A stretch of DNA of 23,247 nt, taken from the IMG/VR virus record IMGVR_UViG_3300037189_002147, positions 1 to 23,247 of that record. One strand, 5' to 3'. Positions 7,568 to 14,237 of this stretch are shown here, piece after piece. The stretch comes from a virus. Position numbers and translations under genes: made by a program. The stretch's first letter is position 1. Every line of letters starts with the position of its first letter. The notes under the pieces were generated by a model that saw only the letters and a list, made by a program, of their open reading frames with translations, did not search any database and was not told the origin of the DNA.

Positions 7568-8109
7568 ATAATCCAAGCAGGAGCATCACGCTTTGTCCAC
7601 TTGTGTAAATTTGCTTTGCCGTATTTATAGTAGTTTCGATAGTTATCTACCGGATTATCAGAAATAATTAACTCTTTTGGCATACAAGACGGCATAGGAG
7701 TCATATCCCAGTCCTTGACACCGAAGGGAGGCGATTGAATTTCGAACGCCATCTTAGTCATTGTCAAATGCTTTTTGCCATATCGATAAGTATACTCGTT
7801 GGAAAGAGCAAAAAGATGTTCTACCAACCAATTATAATTTTCGACTGACTGCCTTGCCCAGATAGCAGATGGATGATTGATATGCGTAGCGCTGTAAAAG
7901 ATATCATTACGCTCATCATCAAGGACCCATACTTTTTTCTTACGAGTCTTGCCATCCTTTGCTAGAGTCACTTCTAGTTGCAACCCATCTATAACCCGAT
8001 GGGCAGTAGAAAGCAGTTGTGCTGATTCTAGGATCATTTTCACAACATGCTTGTCTACCATCATCTGTGCTGCTTTGACGGGATCCTCATCAATATAAAA
8101 GATATTCAC
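7564..8109 (-). CDS. Conserved phage protein of unknown function (DKHxxKMxLE family)
   Basis: A 181-residue protein with a GTG start coupled as GTGA to the SGNH hydrolase stop. It carries the motifs NIFYIDEDPVKAAQMM, DKHVVKMILESAQLLSTAH, HINHPSAIWARQSVENYNWL, EYTYRYGK, YRNYY and KWTKRDAPAW. This pattern is familiar from many large and T4-like phages, where it is annotated hypothetical. The conserved His, Asp, Lys and Trp residues suggest an enzyme or a nucleic-acid binder, but I know of no proven function. Its stop codon lies inside the tRNA-Pro gene. Confidence 0.85.
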   Translation of the reverse strand: MNIFYIDEDPVKAAQMMVDKHVVKMILESAQLLSTAHRVIDGLQLEVTLAKDGKTRKKKVWVLDDERNDIFYSATHINHPSAIWARQSVENYNWLVEHLFALSNEYTYRYGKKHLTMTKMAFEIQSPPFGVKDWDMTPMPSCMPKELIISDNPVDNYRNYYKYGKANLHKWTKRDAPAWII

Positions 8110-8522
8110 AGACCTGCTTTCTTTACAATGTCCTTATACCCGCGCCACGAAGGATGGATATGATCTGGTTGAACATAGGACGTGGAAATGATGGTATCGC
8201 CATACTTATGTGCAATATCCTTGACAGTCGCATTGACACCAGGCTTACAGAAGCCGCTGTTGCATGGAGGCATAACCCATACAACCTTCAAGGAACTGAC
8301 GCGATAACGCATCTTGGATAGTTCCTTGAAGGTGTTGACATACTTATGGTCATTGGTACCAAGGCTAATGACAACCTTCTTGGCTTCGAGTTTTGTATTA
8401 CCCCAGCGCTTATTCCACTGCCATGTATTGAAGCCACCTTTGGAATACGAGACACATTCTTTAGGAGCAAACATCTTGGTACCTACGGCGATAGAGTCGC
8501 CCATAATCAAACATGCTAACAT
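8106..8522 (-). CDS. Short SGNH/GDSL-type hydrolase
   Basis: A 138-residue SGNH hydrolase. Block I is the catalytic Ser in MGDSIAVG near the N terminus, SLGTND is block III (Asn), and DHIHPSWRGY near the C terminus holds the catalytic Asp-x-x-His. Family members are esterases, lipases or acetyl-hydrolases acting on lipids, glycans or acylated sugars. At 138 residues it is shorter than most members (about 180-220). The ATG at 8522 has AGGA 8 nt upstream; a TTG two codons earlier is less likely. The early operon position argues against a tail enzyme; a role in altering the host surface or a metabolite is inferred. Confidence 0.85.
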   Translation of the reverse strand: MLACLIMGDSIAVGTKMFAPKECVSYSKGGFNTWQWNKRWGNTKLEAKKVVISLGTNDHKYVNTFKELSKMRYRVSSLKVVWVMPPCNSGFCKPGVNATVKDIAHKYGDTIISTSYVQPDHIHPSWRGYKDIVKKAGL

Positions 8523-8524
8523 TG

Positions 8525-8623
8525 TCAATCCTTTTCTTTACCAATAAAATTCACAGTAACAAGATATCCAGTTAATGTCAAGAGAAAAAGTATAAGGATG
8601 AAAAGATAGTTATCGCTGGTCAT
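8525..8623 (-). CDS. Tiny predicted membrane peptide (32 aa)
   Basis: A 32-codon frame that starts 2 nt after the RtcB stop and ends 2 nt before the SGNH start. AGGGG lies upstream of its ATG. The protein is MTSDNYLFILILFLLTLTGY followed by LVTVNFIGKEKD: one hydrophobic span of about 18 residues with a charged tail. The tight spacing to both neighbours supports translation. Against it, the frame also contains an early promoter (8553-8581), so part of the sequence may be constrained for other reasons. The function is unknown. Confidence 0.5.
   Translation of the reverse strand: MTSDNYLFILILFLLTLTGYLVTVNFIGKEKD
8553..8581 (-). promoter_or_regulatory. Early promoter (TTGACA - 17 - TACTGT)
   Basis: On the minus strand TTGACATTAA begins the box and TACTGT follows after 17 nt, the same pattern as at 10561, 14201 and 16372. 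It lies inside the tiny membrane-peptide frame, 31 nt before the SGNH hydrolase ATG, and would give that gene, its follower and both tRNAs a second start. Confidence 0.7.
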
Positions 8624-8625
8624 AA

Positions 8626-9858
8626 CTACCCCTTCACACAAACAACTTGCTTCAACGTATGGACAATATCAACATGGTCAGCTTGGGCTGCCATCACGGC
8701 ATCAATGTCCTTATACGCCATCGGCGTTTCATCAATAACATCCTTGTCAACTCGACACTCAATACCAGCAACAGCTTGAGCGTGATCTTCTAGGGAAAAG
8801 GTCTTCTTTGCCTCATTGCGAGACATCTTCCGACCAGCGCCGTGAGAACACGAACATACTGAGTCAACTAGCCCACGTCCAGCACGACCCCGCACAATGA
8901 ACGATTTAGCGCCCATTGAACCCGGAATGATACCAAGCGTGTCTGGATCGATACGAACAGCACCCTTACGGGTAACCATCAGATCTTCACCGAAGTGCCG
9001 CTCATGTGCCACGTAGTTATGGTGGCAGTTAACGGCATGTTCATCGATAGCAAACTCCTTCGGAACAGATGCACTAAGAGCCTTTAGGGCTGCTTGCATC
9101 ATGATCTCACGGTTCATCTGAGCGAACTTCTGAGCCCAGTTAAGAGCCTTCCAGTAGTCGTTAAAGTTTTCAGAACCTTCAACAAGATATGCTAGATCCT
9201 GATCGGGAAGATTGATGAACCAACGGCGCATATCCTCCTTTGCCTTCTCGATGAAGTAGGAACCAATGCGGTTACCAATCCCACGAGAACCAGAGTGTAA
9301 CATGATCCACACTGCTTGATTTTCATCAAGACAAACCTCAACGAAGTGGTTACCTCCGCCAAGCGTGCCAAGATGGTGTGCAGAGCGTTCTGCTGCTTGA
9401 GCAATCTTTGGATGCTTTGCTACGATCTGCTCAAGTCCCATTGACATAGTAGTATCACGGAACCGAAAAGCAACAGCATCAGGCACAGTGTCCCAAGCAC
9501 CGCGGTCACCCGGCTTGCCGTCATTGGTGCGTCCATGCGGAATTGCCTTTTCTAGCGCAGTCCGAAGACCGAACAAATTATCCGGCAAGTCAGAAGCAGT
9601 AAGCGTAGTGCGAACTGCCATCATACCACAACCAATATCAACGCCGACTGCTGCTGGAATGATTGCACCCTTGGTCGGAATAACCGAGCCAACAGTAGCA
9701 CCCATGCCCCAGTGAACATCCGGCATAACTGCCAAATGCGGGCGAACAAACGGCATACCAGCGATGTTATCGAGTTGTGCCCGAGCAGCATCTTCTAGCT
9801 GAACGCCATCGATCCATGCCTTGATTAGCCCTCCTTGAGAACCCTGAAAAACTTGCAC
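8626..9858 (-). CDS. rtcB: RtcB-type RNA ligase
   Basis: A 410-residue RtcB ligase, which joins RNA 2',3'-cyclic phosphate or 3'-phosphate ends to 5'-OH ends using GTP and Mn(II). The family motifs are all visible: PDVHWGMGATVG (46-57), GVDIGCGM with Asp74 and Cys77, LGGGNHF with His171, HSGSRGIGN with His188, HHNY with His280, SCSHGAGR with His339 (the guanylylated residue), and ETPMAYKDI near the C terminus. The start is GTG with AGGAG 9 nt upstream. It shares an operon with two tRNAs, which suggests repair of RNAs, perhaps tRNAs cut by host defence nucleases. That role is inferred. Confidence 0.97.
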   Translation of the reverse strand: MQVFQGSQGGLIKAWIDGVQLEDAARAQLDNIAGMPFVRPHLAVMPDVHWGMGATVGSVIPTKGAIIPAAVGVDIGCGMMAVRTTLTASDLPDNLFGLRTALEKAIPHGRTNDGKPGDRGAWDTVPDAVAFRFRDTTMSMGLEQIVAKHPKIAQAAERSAHHLGTLGGGNHFVEVCLDENQAVWIMLHSGSRGIGNRIGSYFIEKAKEDMRRWFINLPDQDLAYLVEGSENFNDYWKALNWAQKFAQMNREIMMQAALKALSASVPKEFAIDEHAVNCHHNYVAHERHFGEDLMVTRKGAVRIDPDTLGIIPGSMGAKSFIVRGRAGRGLVDSVCSCSHGAGRKMSRNEAKKTFSLEDHAQAVAGIECRVDKDVIDETPMAYKDIDAVMAAQADHVDIVHTLKQVVCVKG

Positions 9859-9869
9859 TTCACTTACTC

Positions 9870-10082
9870 CTATTTAATTTCCGGCATCTTAGGATATTCT
9901 ACTTTAAAATCCTTCACAAGAGCAAGATTGAGTTGCTTATCAATGTAAGCACAAATTACTTCAAGCTCCCATGCGGGATCTACATCAGCAACAGAAACAA
10001 AATCAGAAAGATCATATGCCATGCCTGCCTTAATGTAATCAAACGCAGCAGCACGCATCACTCGAGAACTAAAATAATTCAT
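9870..10082 (-). CDS. Small conserved hypothetical protein
   Basis: A 70-residue protein starting in a TAATG overlap with the upstream gene and ending 11 nt before RtcB. It has a helical N-terminal half (SSRVMRAAAFDYIKAGMAYD) and an acidic middle. No motif or family is recognised. Its place in the operon suggests early expression. Confidence 0.7.
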   Translation of the reverse strand: MNYFSSRVMRAAAFDYIKAGMAYDLSDFVSVADVDPAWELEVICAYIDKQLNLALVKDFKVEYPKMPEIK

Positions 10083-10312
10083 TAATAGATACCTCCCAGC
10101 GCCTTACGTTCCCAACCATAACCATCAGATTCTTGATCTGCGGCAAGGTCTTCTTGATATTCGCGGTATTCTTCTTCCGTCATACTAGCTTCGGGAAGAG
10201 TGGCATAGTATGCCTCATACGCATCAATCTGCTCAAGCTCTTCAAGAGTGCAAGGGCTAGAAGACCAAATAGTCGAACCAGCGGGTGTAGTATATTCAAT
10301 CATACCGTCCAT
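10082..10312 (-). CDS. Small acidic hypothetical protein
   Basis: A 76-residue, strongly acidic protein (many Glu, Asp and Tyr, such as EEEYREYQEDLAADQE). Small acidic early phage proteins often bind host proteins, but nothing here shows a partner. Two ATG codons are possible: 10312, with AAGGG upstream, or 10303, which makes an ATGA overlap with the preceding stop. I keep the first. It overlaps its neighbours on both sides. Confidence 0.65.
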   Translation of the reverse strand: MDGMIEYTTPAGSTIWSSSPCTLEELEQIDAYEAYYATLPEASMTEEEYREYQEDLAADQESDGYGWERKALGGIY

Positions 10313-10530
10313 TTGCCATTCCCTTCTTCAATCATAAGATCTTTGCTGAAAAATCCTTCAACGTCAATTTCAAAACCGCACTCTACATCAGGTGCAAAGT
10401 TCTTCTTGATGGTATTGATCAGATCCTGCTTTACAGCCTGGATCCAGTAAACGTCATCAAAGTTACAAACCTCAACATACACAGGACCTTTCCGGTCGTT
10501 GAGCATTTTGAGAAGGTTCTTCGTAATCAT
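10300..10530 (-). CDS. Small hypothetical protein, first gene of the RtcB operon
   Basis: About 76 residues from the ATG at 10530, which has GGAG 6 nt upstream. Longer in-frame starts exist at GTG 10548 and ATG 10545, but the first sits on the conserved promoter leader. The mixed alpha/beta composition (VYVEVCNFDDVYWIQAVKQD) gives no recognisable family. It is the first gene after the promoter at 10561-10589. Confidence 0.65.
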   Translation of the reverse strand: MITKNLLKMLNDRKGPVYVEVCNFDDVYWIQAVKQDLINTIKKNFAPDVECGFEIDVEGFFSKDLMIEEGNGKWTV

Positions 10531-10560
10531 TTCAATCTCCGTCATCACATCCTATAATTA

Positions 10561-10589
10561 ACATTACAACAGTTTTGATTTAATGTCAA
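10561..10589 (-). promoter_or_regulatory. Early promoter (TTGACA - 17 - TAATGT)
   Basis: Minus-strand TTGACATTAAATC, 17-nt spacer, TAATGT, then the conserved leader TAATTATAGGATG. An A-rich tract upstream could act as an UP element. It drives the operon from 10530 through RtcB to the tRNAs. Confidence 0.85.
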
Positions 10590-10607
10590 GCGGTATTTTC
10601 ATTTTTT

Positions 10608-10645
10608 TTAAAAAAAACACCCCCAAGATTTCTCTCAGGGGTGCT
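10608..10645 (-). terminator. Rho-independent terminator of the beta-barrel cassette
   Basis: On the minus strand GCACCCC pairs with GGGGTGT across a 14-nt loop, followed by eight T residues (10617-10610). It lies 25 nt past the stop of the beta-barrel gene and isolates it from the RtcB operon promoter. Confidence 0.85.
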
Positions 10646-10669
10646 TCCTTGGTCGGGCAACTTTACAGA

Positions 10670-11233
10670 TTAGAAAGTGTGAGTAATCCCTACACCCACA
10701 GAGTCATATCGCTCTGAACCGGTATAACGATAATATGTCACTGTAGCCTTATCCGCATTTGTTAGCTTAAGACCCAAGCCACCATGAAAGCGATTTTCAA
10801 GGTAATTGACGGACTTAAAACCTTCGCGGTGACGATAACCGACAGTTACGCTCACGGGTCCCACAACATCATGTGATGTCTTGATACCAGCACCCCAGAA
10901 ATTAAAGTCGCTACCTACTGCTAGATTTCGACCCACTTCACCAAAGGCTTCTGAATGAAACCCGGCAACTTCTGGAAGAGCAGGACCAACTCGAACAGCA
11001 ATTCGTGAGTTCATGGCACCAGCATTCTCCTTTTGCTTCACTGTGAGTTCGGTGCCATAGTTAAGCAGCGAACCTAGCGGAGCAGTATAATCAACCTTAA
11101 ATTCGGTTGAATCTGGAGTGCGACCAGTCCTTGGATCAGCGAAACGAACTTCAGCCTGAATGGTGCCAGCCATTGCTGGTGCGGCACATGCGGTGAAAGC
11201 GATTGCGGTAAGTGTTAGTGCAGTCTTCTTCAT
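10670..11233 (-). CDS. Secreted outer-membrane beta-barrel-like protein
   Basis: A 187-residue protein with a clear Sec signal peptide: MKKTALTLTAIAF, then TACAAPAMA with probable cleavage after AMA (about residue 22). The mature part alternates polar and hydrophobic residues in about eight short strands (for example TEFKVDYTAPLG, SRIAVRVGP, VSVTVGYRHRE, GGLGLKL) and ends in a terminal Phe (GITHTF), the C-terminal signal typical of outer-membrane proteins. It has its own promoter, a long structured leader and its own terminator. No family is recognised. A phage protein in the host outer membrane could block adsorption of other phages or change permeability; this is inference. Confidence 0.8.
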   Translation of the reverse strand: MKKTALTLTAIAFTACAAPAMAGTIQAEVRFADPRTGRTPDSTEFKVDYTAPLGSLLNYGTELTVKQKENAGAMNSRIAVRVGPALPEVAGFHSEAFGEVGRNLAVGSDFNFWGAGIKTSHDVVGPVSVTVGYRHREGFKSVNYLENRFHGGLGLKLTNADKATVTYYRYTGSERYDSVGVGITHTF

Positions 11234-11424
11234 ATTATATCTTTCTGTTGTTGATAATGTTGGCGGTTGGGTGCGAGTCCCTCCCCTGCTGCACCGCCAA
11301 GCAGCGCCCCCTCTCAGACGAACAACCAGTAACTACTTGATTGCCGAGGGGCGAAGTTTCATATCCTGACACCATGCTAGTTAGGCTAGTCATTAAGGAC
11401 AGAGGAAGTACTTCGGTTCCATAT
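11234..11424 (-). ncRNA. Structured 5' leader of the beta-barrel gene (possible regulatory RNA)
   Basis: About 190 nt between the promoter and the beta-barrel start hold no ORF but several helices. CGCCCCTC (11353-11346) pairs with GAGGGGGCG (11313-11305) with one bulge and encloses a hairpin CAATC/GGTTG (11343-11323). GGCGGT (11298-11293) pairs with ACCGCC (11267-11262). GCTGC (11305-11301) can pair with GCAGC (11292-11288), placing the GGCGGT strand in its loop, so the last two helices compete or form a pseudoknot. The last 30 nt before the ATG are A-rich and open, with only a weak ribosome site. No known riboswitch class is recognised. Confidence 0.55.
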
Positions 11425-11428
11425 ATTA

Positions 11429-11457
11429 TGTATAAGCAATTACTAGTGCAATGTCAA
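11429..11457 (-). promoter_or_regulatory. Sigma70-like promoter of the beta-barrel cassette
   Basis: Minus-strand TTGACA, 17-nt spacer, TATACA. The -35 box lies within the last codons of the small gene at 11443-11574, so the cassette starts where the upstream small-gene operon ends. The spacer and -10 sequences differ from the TA[A/C]TGT family used elsewhere. Confidence 0.75.
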
Positions 11458-11574
11458 CTGCTTTTTCAAATGATTGACAACATTTTCCCAATATAGTTTA
11501 AACTCAGGATTCTGTGCAGTATTCATAGCGCGGGTTGCACTAGCAATTCGTTTAATAGTGATGAAGTCACTCAT
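11443..11574 (-). CDS. Small hypothetical protein (43 aa)
   Basis: A 43-residue frame starting in an ATGA overlap with the preceding gene and ending in TAG. The protein starts MSDFITIKRIASATRAMNTA and ends KKQLTLH; it is basic and probably helical. Its last codons overlap the promoter at 11429-11457. The exact stop/start coupling supports a real gene. The function is unknown. Confidence 0.6.
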   Translation of the reverse strand: MSDFITIKRIASATRAMNTAQNPEFKLYWENVVNHLKKQLTLH

Positions 11575-11795
11575 TCTGGAATCCTAAACCATTCAAGTAG
11601 AACATCAAGTGCATCAATATGCTTTTGAATTTCAGCAGCATCTTCTTCATCATTGCCATAGACAAAGATATTCCTTGGAGAGCCACCTTTAATCATTTCT
11701 AAATCACTAGCAAATGCTTCTCGTGAGTCTTGCAGTTGCTTAAAGACAATCTTATCAACCATCTCATAATTAAAGTCAATAGTAAAACCAGTCAT
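11571..11795 (-). CDS. Conserved small phage protein of unknown function
   Basis: About 74 residues from the ATG at 11795, chosen because GGAG lies 7 nt upstream; another ATG at 11807 is possible. It starts MTGFTIDFNYEMVDKIV and ends LDVLLEWFRIPE, is acidic and mostly helical, and has no catalytic motif. It resembles small proteins annotated hypothetical in T4-like phages. It overlaps no coding sequence upstream and is coupled downstream by ATGA. Confidence 0.7.
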   Translation of the reverse strand: MTGFTIDFNYEMVDKIVFKQLQDSREAFASDLEMIKGGSPRNIFVYGNDEEDAAEIQKHIDALDVLLEWFRIPE

Positions 11796-11808
11796 TTCTT
11801 TCTCCATT

Positions 11809-12504
11809 TCAATCCCAAAGTGCATCGTAGTATTTTGCAAAAAGTCTTCTTCCATTAACAATTCTTTCATTGTGTGCTTTCTTTCCTTCATCATCAACCC
11901 AATAAGCAGGCTTGGTCGGATCCTTTTGATATTGGAAATCTAATTTACTGTATGCCTTAAGATCATACTTCTCATCAGTGAGAGGAATAAATCTTACAGA
12001 CAGTTGATCTGAATTGTGGTAGAATTGACCTTCATTACGATTGGGTTCAGTGCACTGTTCAAATGCCCAAATCATTTCATCCAGCACATATTCCCAGCGA
12101 CCATGGTGGTTATTGTCTGTATCCCATTCATTTTCTTTAGCAGGCGCGGATGTTGACTTCAAACGATCTGGAACATCTTCATCATCAACGCAAGGAGAAC
12201 CATGTTTGATTTCCTTGAGTTTAACAAGGACTGGATGAATTATAAGTGCTAGTGTATGATCAGCGCTCCAAAGATCATAAGCATCAACTCGAACTTCAAT
12301 CTTGCGCTTACGATCATTTGCCCAGCTGTTTAAAGGAAGAAGAAGATTTTCTAACTTTTCAAAAAACCCAATGATGATTTTATCATACCATGTATAATCT
12401 TTTTTTTCTAGATAAAATCCATTAGAACGCATACTCTCGTAGGAGCGTAGCCAACGATAAACTGGAATAATATCTCTTTGGTAGTCCTCAATATTTACTT
12501 TCAT
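11809..12504 (-). CDS. Conserved phage protein of unknown function
   Basis: A 231-residue protein starting MKVNIEDYQRDIIP. The ATG at 12504 follows the previous stop as TAAAATG with GAGTGG nearby, so the longer frame to 12567 is not used. The block RVDAYDLWSADHTLALIIHPVL, HGSPCVDDEDVP and YVLDEMIWAFEQ is strongly patterned, and I recall it from marine T4-like phages as a family without known function. The clustered Asp/His residues (DHT, DDEDVP, NNHH) could bind metal, which is only a suggestion. Confidence 0.8.
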   Translation of the reverse strand: MKVNIEDYQRDIIPVYRWLRSYESMRSNGFYLEKKDYTWYDKIIIGFFEKLENLLLPLNSWANDRKRKIEVRVDAYDLWSADHTLALIIHPVLVKLKEIKHGSPCVDDEDVPDRLKSTSAPAKENEWDTDNNHHGRWEYVLDEMIWAFEQCTEPNRNEGQFYHNSDQLSVRFIPLTDEKYDLKAYSKLDFQYQKDPTKPAYWVDDEGKKAHNERIVNGRRLFAKYYDALWD

Positions 12505-12505
12505 T

Positions 12506-12820
12506 TTACCACTCAGGTCCTGTAGTTTTTTCAGTGCGCTCATATATGTATGAGAAGTCACAGCCATAAGCAGGACACACCATCAGCTTTTCAGGCATGT
12601 TGTTAACATCCTTTACGCCAAGCTCACCACAAATGAAGTAATTGTCAGGAAACTTGTCAGGGTAAGTAGACTTAACAATCCGCATAGCTGCATCATAGCC
12701 ATTCTTATACTTTTCTGTCAGAGAATTTTCATTCCTAGCGATTTCTTTCCAAGATTCAATTTCTGCTTCAAGTTGATTGATCTTGACTCGCATCAGCTCT
12801 TCAGGATACACGATACTCAT
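12506..12820 (-). CDS. Hypothetical protein with coiled-coil start and Cys motif
   Basis: A 104-residue protein. Residues 8-50 form a probable coiled coil (RVKINQLEAEIESWKEIA). The C-terminal part has YFICGELG and later VCPAYGCDF, so three Cys residues could bind zinc, though a fourth ligand is not obvious. It starts in an ATGA overlap with the upstream gene and ends 1 nt before the next. No family is recognised. Confidence 0.7.
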   Translation of the reverse strand: MSIVYPEELMRVKINQLEAEIESWKEIARNENSLTEKYKNGYDAAMRIVKSTYPDKFPDNYFICGELGVKDVNNMPEKLMVCPAYGCDFSYIYERTEKTTGPEW

Positions 12821-13188
12821 ATTTGAATACTCCCATCTTTGTTACGCAGAGAAGTCATATATTCTTCATACTGCTCTTTAGACATAATGCGATTGTGTAG
12901 GTCCATATACCCACATTCCATACCAATGACATAGGCATCAAAGTCAAACCCAAAGACGTCATAGATAGCCCAACGATAGGTGCCTTCATCTTTGAGTTCT
13001 GCCTGACAAGTGCGCTTAATGACAGCGTAGAATGCCTTCAGTTTATCTTCATACGGAAGATTATCCCAGAAGGTATCACACTCAACTGCATATGCAGCGG
13101 ATGCTTCTTGCTGGATTTTAGCCAGCTCTGCAAACTCTGGACTCGCCAAATAATCTCGCATTTTCTTAAGATTCAATTCATCACTCAT
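12817..13188 (-). CDS. Conserved phage protein of unknown function
   Basis: A 123-residue acidic helical protein with WDNLPYEDKLKAFYAVIKR, a following TYRWAIYDVFGFDFDAYVIG and MECGYMDLHNRI. This pattern is familiar from T4-like phages under hypothetical annotations. It overlaps the membrane protein gene upstream by 8 nt and the next gene by ATGA. No active-site motif can be named. Confidence 0.75.
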   Translation of the reverse strand: MSDELNLKKMRDYLASPEFAELAKIQQEASAAYAVECDTFWDNLPYEDKLKAFYAVIKRTCQAELKDEGTYRWAIYDVFGFDFDAYVIGMECGYMDLHNRIMSKEQYEEYMTSLRNKDGSIQI

Positions 13189-13393
13189 AAGTTACCCTCT
13201 TGTAACGTGCCATATCTTCACCATGCTCAACCATGATCTCATCAAGGTCATCATTACGAGCAATAATGTAACCCCTAATATGCCCATGGGCTTCACCTCT
13301 CAGAAAGCCCTCTTTCCAGAATTCATCTAGCTTCGAGCATGTGACTGCAAAGCCAATAAGAATTCCTAGTGCAATTCCAATAAAGAACATCAT
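13181..13393 (-). CDS. Small single-pass membrane protein
   Basis: A 70-residue protein from the ATG at 13393, which has AGGAG 7 nt upstream; the longer frame lacks a ribosome site. The N terminus is one membrane span (MMFFIGIALGILIGFAVTC), followed by a charged cytoplasmic-like tail. It could anchor a complex at the inner membrane or act on the host envelope. The function is unknown. Confidence 0.7.
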   Translation of the reverse strand: MMFFIGIALGILIGFAVTCSKLDEFWKEGFLRGEAHGHIRGYIIARNDDLDEIMVEHGEDMARYKRVTYE

Positions 13394-13403
13394 GCAGCAT
13401 CTC

Positions 13404-13832
13404 CTATTCTTTAAAAGTAAATTTAGCGCCATTCAATTCAACACTAACAGTCTTACAACCATTGGTGCGAGTGTAGTCACGGCCGCCATCGATCATAGCA
13501 CCCTTCTTTTCAATGTAGTCATGGCGATATCGTGAGACAATCACTTCGCCATCATCACAAACAGCACCTACTAGCGGTTCTGAAAAACATGACTCAGCAT
13601 TATTGATCATCACTCGATTGTCATGGGTGCGGAACATGCCAAAGTAGTTACTATGACCTAGGTCCCGATCAGGATTCTCAACATAGAAAACATCCACTGG
13701 CATCTCATTCCAACCACCACTAGGACGCTTGGTGCACCAGTATCCAATATACTTAGCACCCTTTAGATCTTCGATGGTTTTGATACCTTCGGCAGTAAAA
13801 TGATATCCTTCGGAGTCATGCTTAATGAACAT
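13404..13832 (-). CDS. Hypothetical early protein
   Basis: A 142-residue protein starting MFIKHDSEGYHFTAEGIKTI. The ATG at 13832 overlaps the previous stop as TAATG, so the 13 residues upstream are not used. The sequence is beta-rich, with CTKRPSGGWNEMPVDVFYV, GHSNYFGMF and a C-terminal VSVELNGAKFTFKE. No family is recognised. It sits in a string of small early genes. Confidence 0.7.
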   Translation of the reverse strand: MFIKHDSEGYHFTAEGIKTIEDLKGAKYIGYWCTKRPSGGWNEMPVDVFYVENPDRDLGHSNYFGMFRTHDNRVMINNAESCFSEPLVGAVCDDGEVIVSRYRHDYIEKKGAMIDGGRDYTRTNGCKTVSVELNGAKFTFKE

Positions 13833-14170
13833 TAAATATTCTCCAAGGCAGTGAAACCGAACGAAGCACAACGGTAGAGCTTACCATCATGATCTTCTAC
13901 AATGTCACCAACAGACATAGACGAGCAACGACCAAGCTTCTCGACTCGATCAAAGTGAACATCGTCCTGCCAGAGGTTCATGGCACGGAATGCCTGCTCG
14001 AACCCATCAACATCAACGTTAGCAACGAGATCATAATACTGAAAGTTCTCAGCCTTAAAGGTCGAGTCGAACATGCGGTCCATGTAGGCCTTAGTGCGGG
14101 GAGTGGATTCGCCACGATTTACGATAGCGATTTCTTCATCAGTCAACTGGATCTGGTAAACCTTAATCAT
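13832..14170 (-). CDS. Conserved small phage protein of unknown function
   Basis: A 112-residue protein. The ATG at 14170 is chosen for AGGAG 7 nt upstream, part of the conserved promoter leader. It starts MIKVYQIQLTDEEIAIVNRG and ends with RCSSMSVGDIVEDHDGKLYR, then CASFGF. That last part resembles a small beta domain I recall from other T4-like phages. No enzymatic motif. First gene of the operon driven by the promoter at 14201-14229. Confidence 0.75.
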   Translation of the reverse strand: MIKVYQIQLTDEEIAIVNRGESTPRTKAYMDRMFDSTFKAENFQYYDLVANVDVDGFEQAFRAMNLWQDDVHFDRVEKLGRCSSMSVGDIVEDHDGKLYRCASFGFTALENI

Positions 14171-14200
14171 AACAAACTCCTTCAATTCATCCTATAATTA

Positions 14201-14229
14201 ACAGTATCATCTATTCGATTTAATGTCAA
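14201..14229 (-). promoter_or_regulatory. Early promoter (TTGACA - 17 - TACTGT)
   Basis: Minus-strand TTGACATTAAATC, 17-nt spacer and TACTGT, followed by AATTATAGGATGAATTGAAG. That leader is nearly identical to the one at 16372-16400. It drives the eight-gene operon from 14170 to 11443. Confidence 0.88.
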
Positions 14230-14237
14230 CCAAAGAT

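Noticed and set aside
11262-11300. tRNA- or tmRNA-like look of the + strand near 11262-11300 (GGGTGCGAGTCCC arm)
   Set aside because: No acceptor partner, no proper T loop, no CCA end and no tag reading frame on either strand; the minus-strand leader explains the helices.
11471-11500. TTGACA on the + strand
   Set aside because: No good -10 box at the right distance and no rightward gene behind it.
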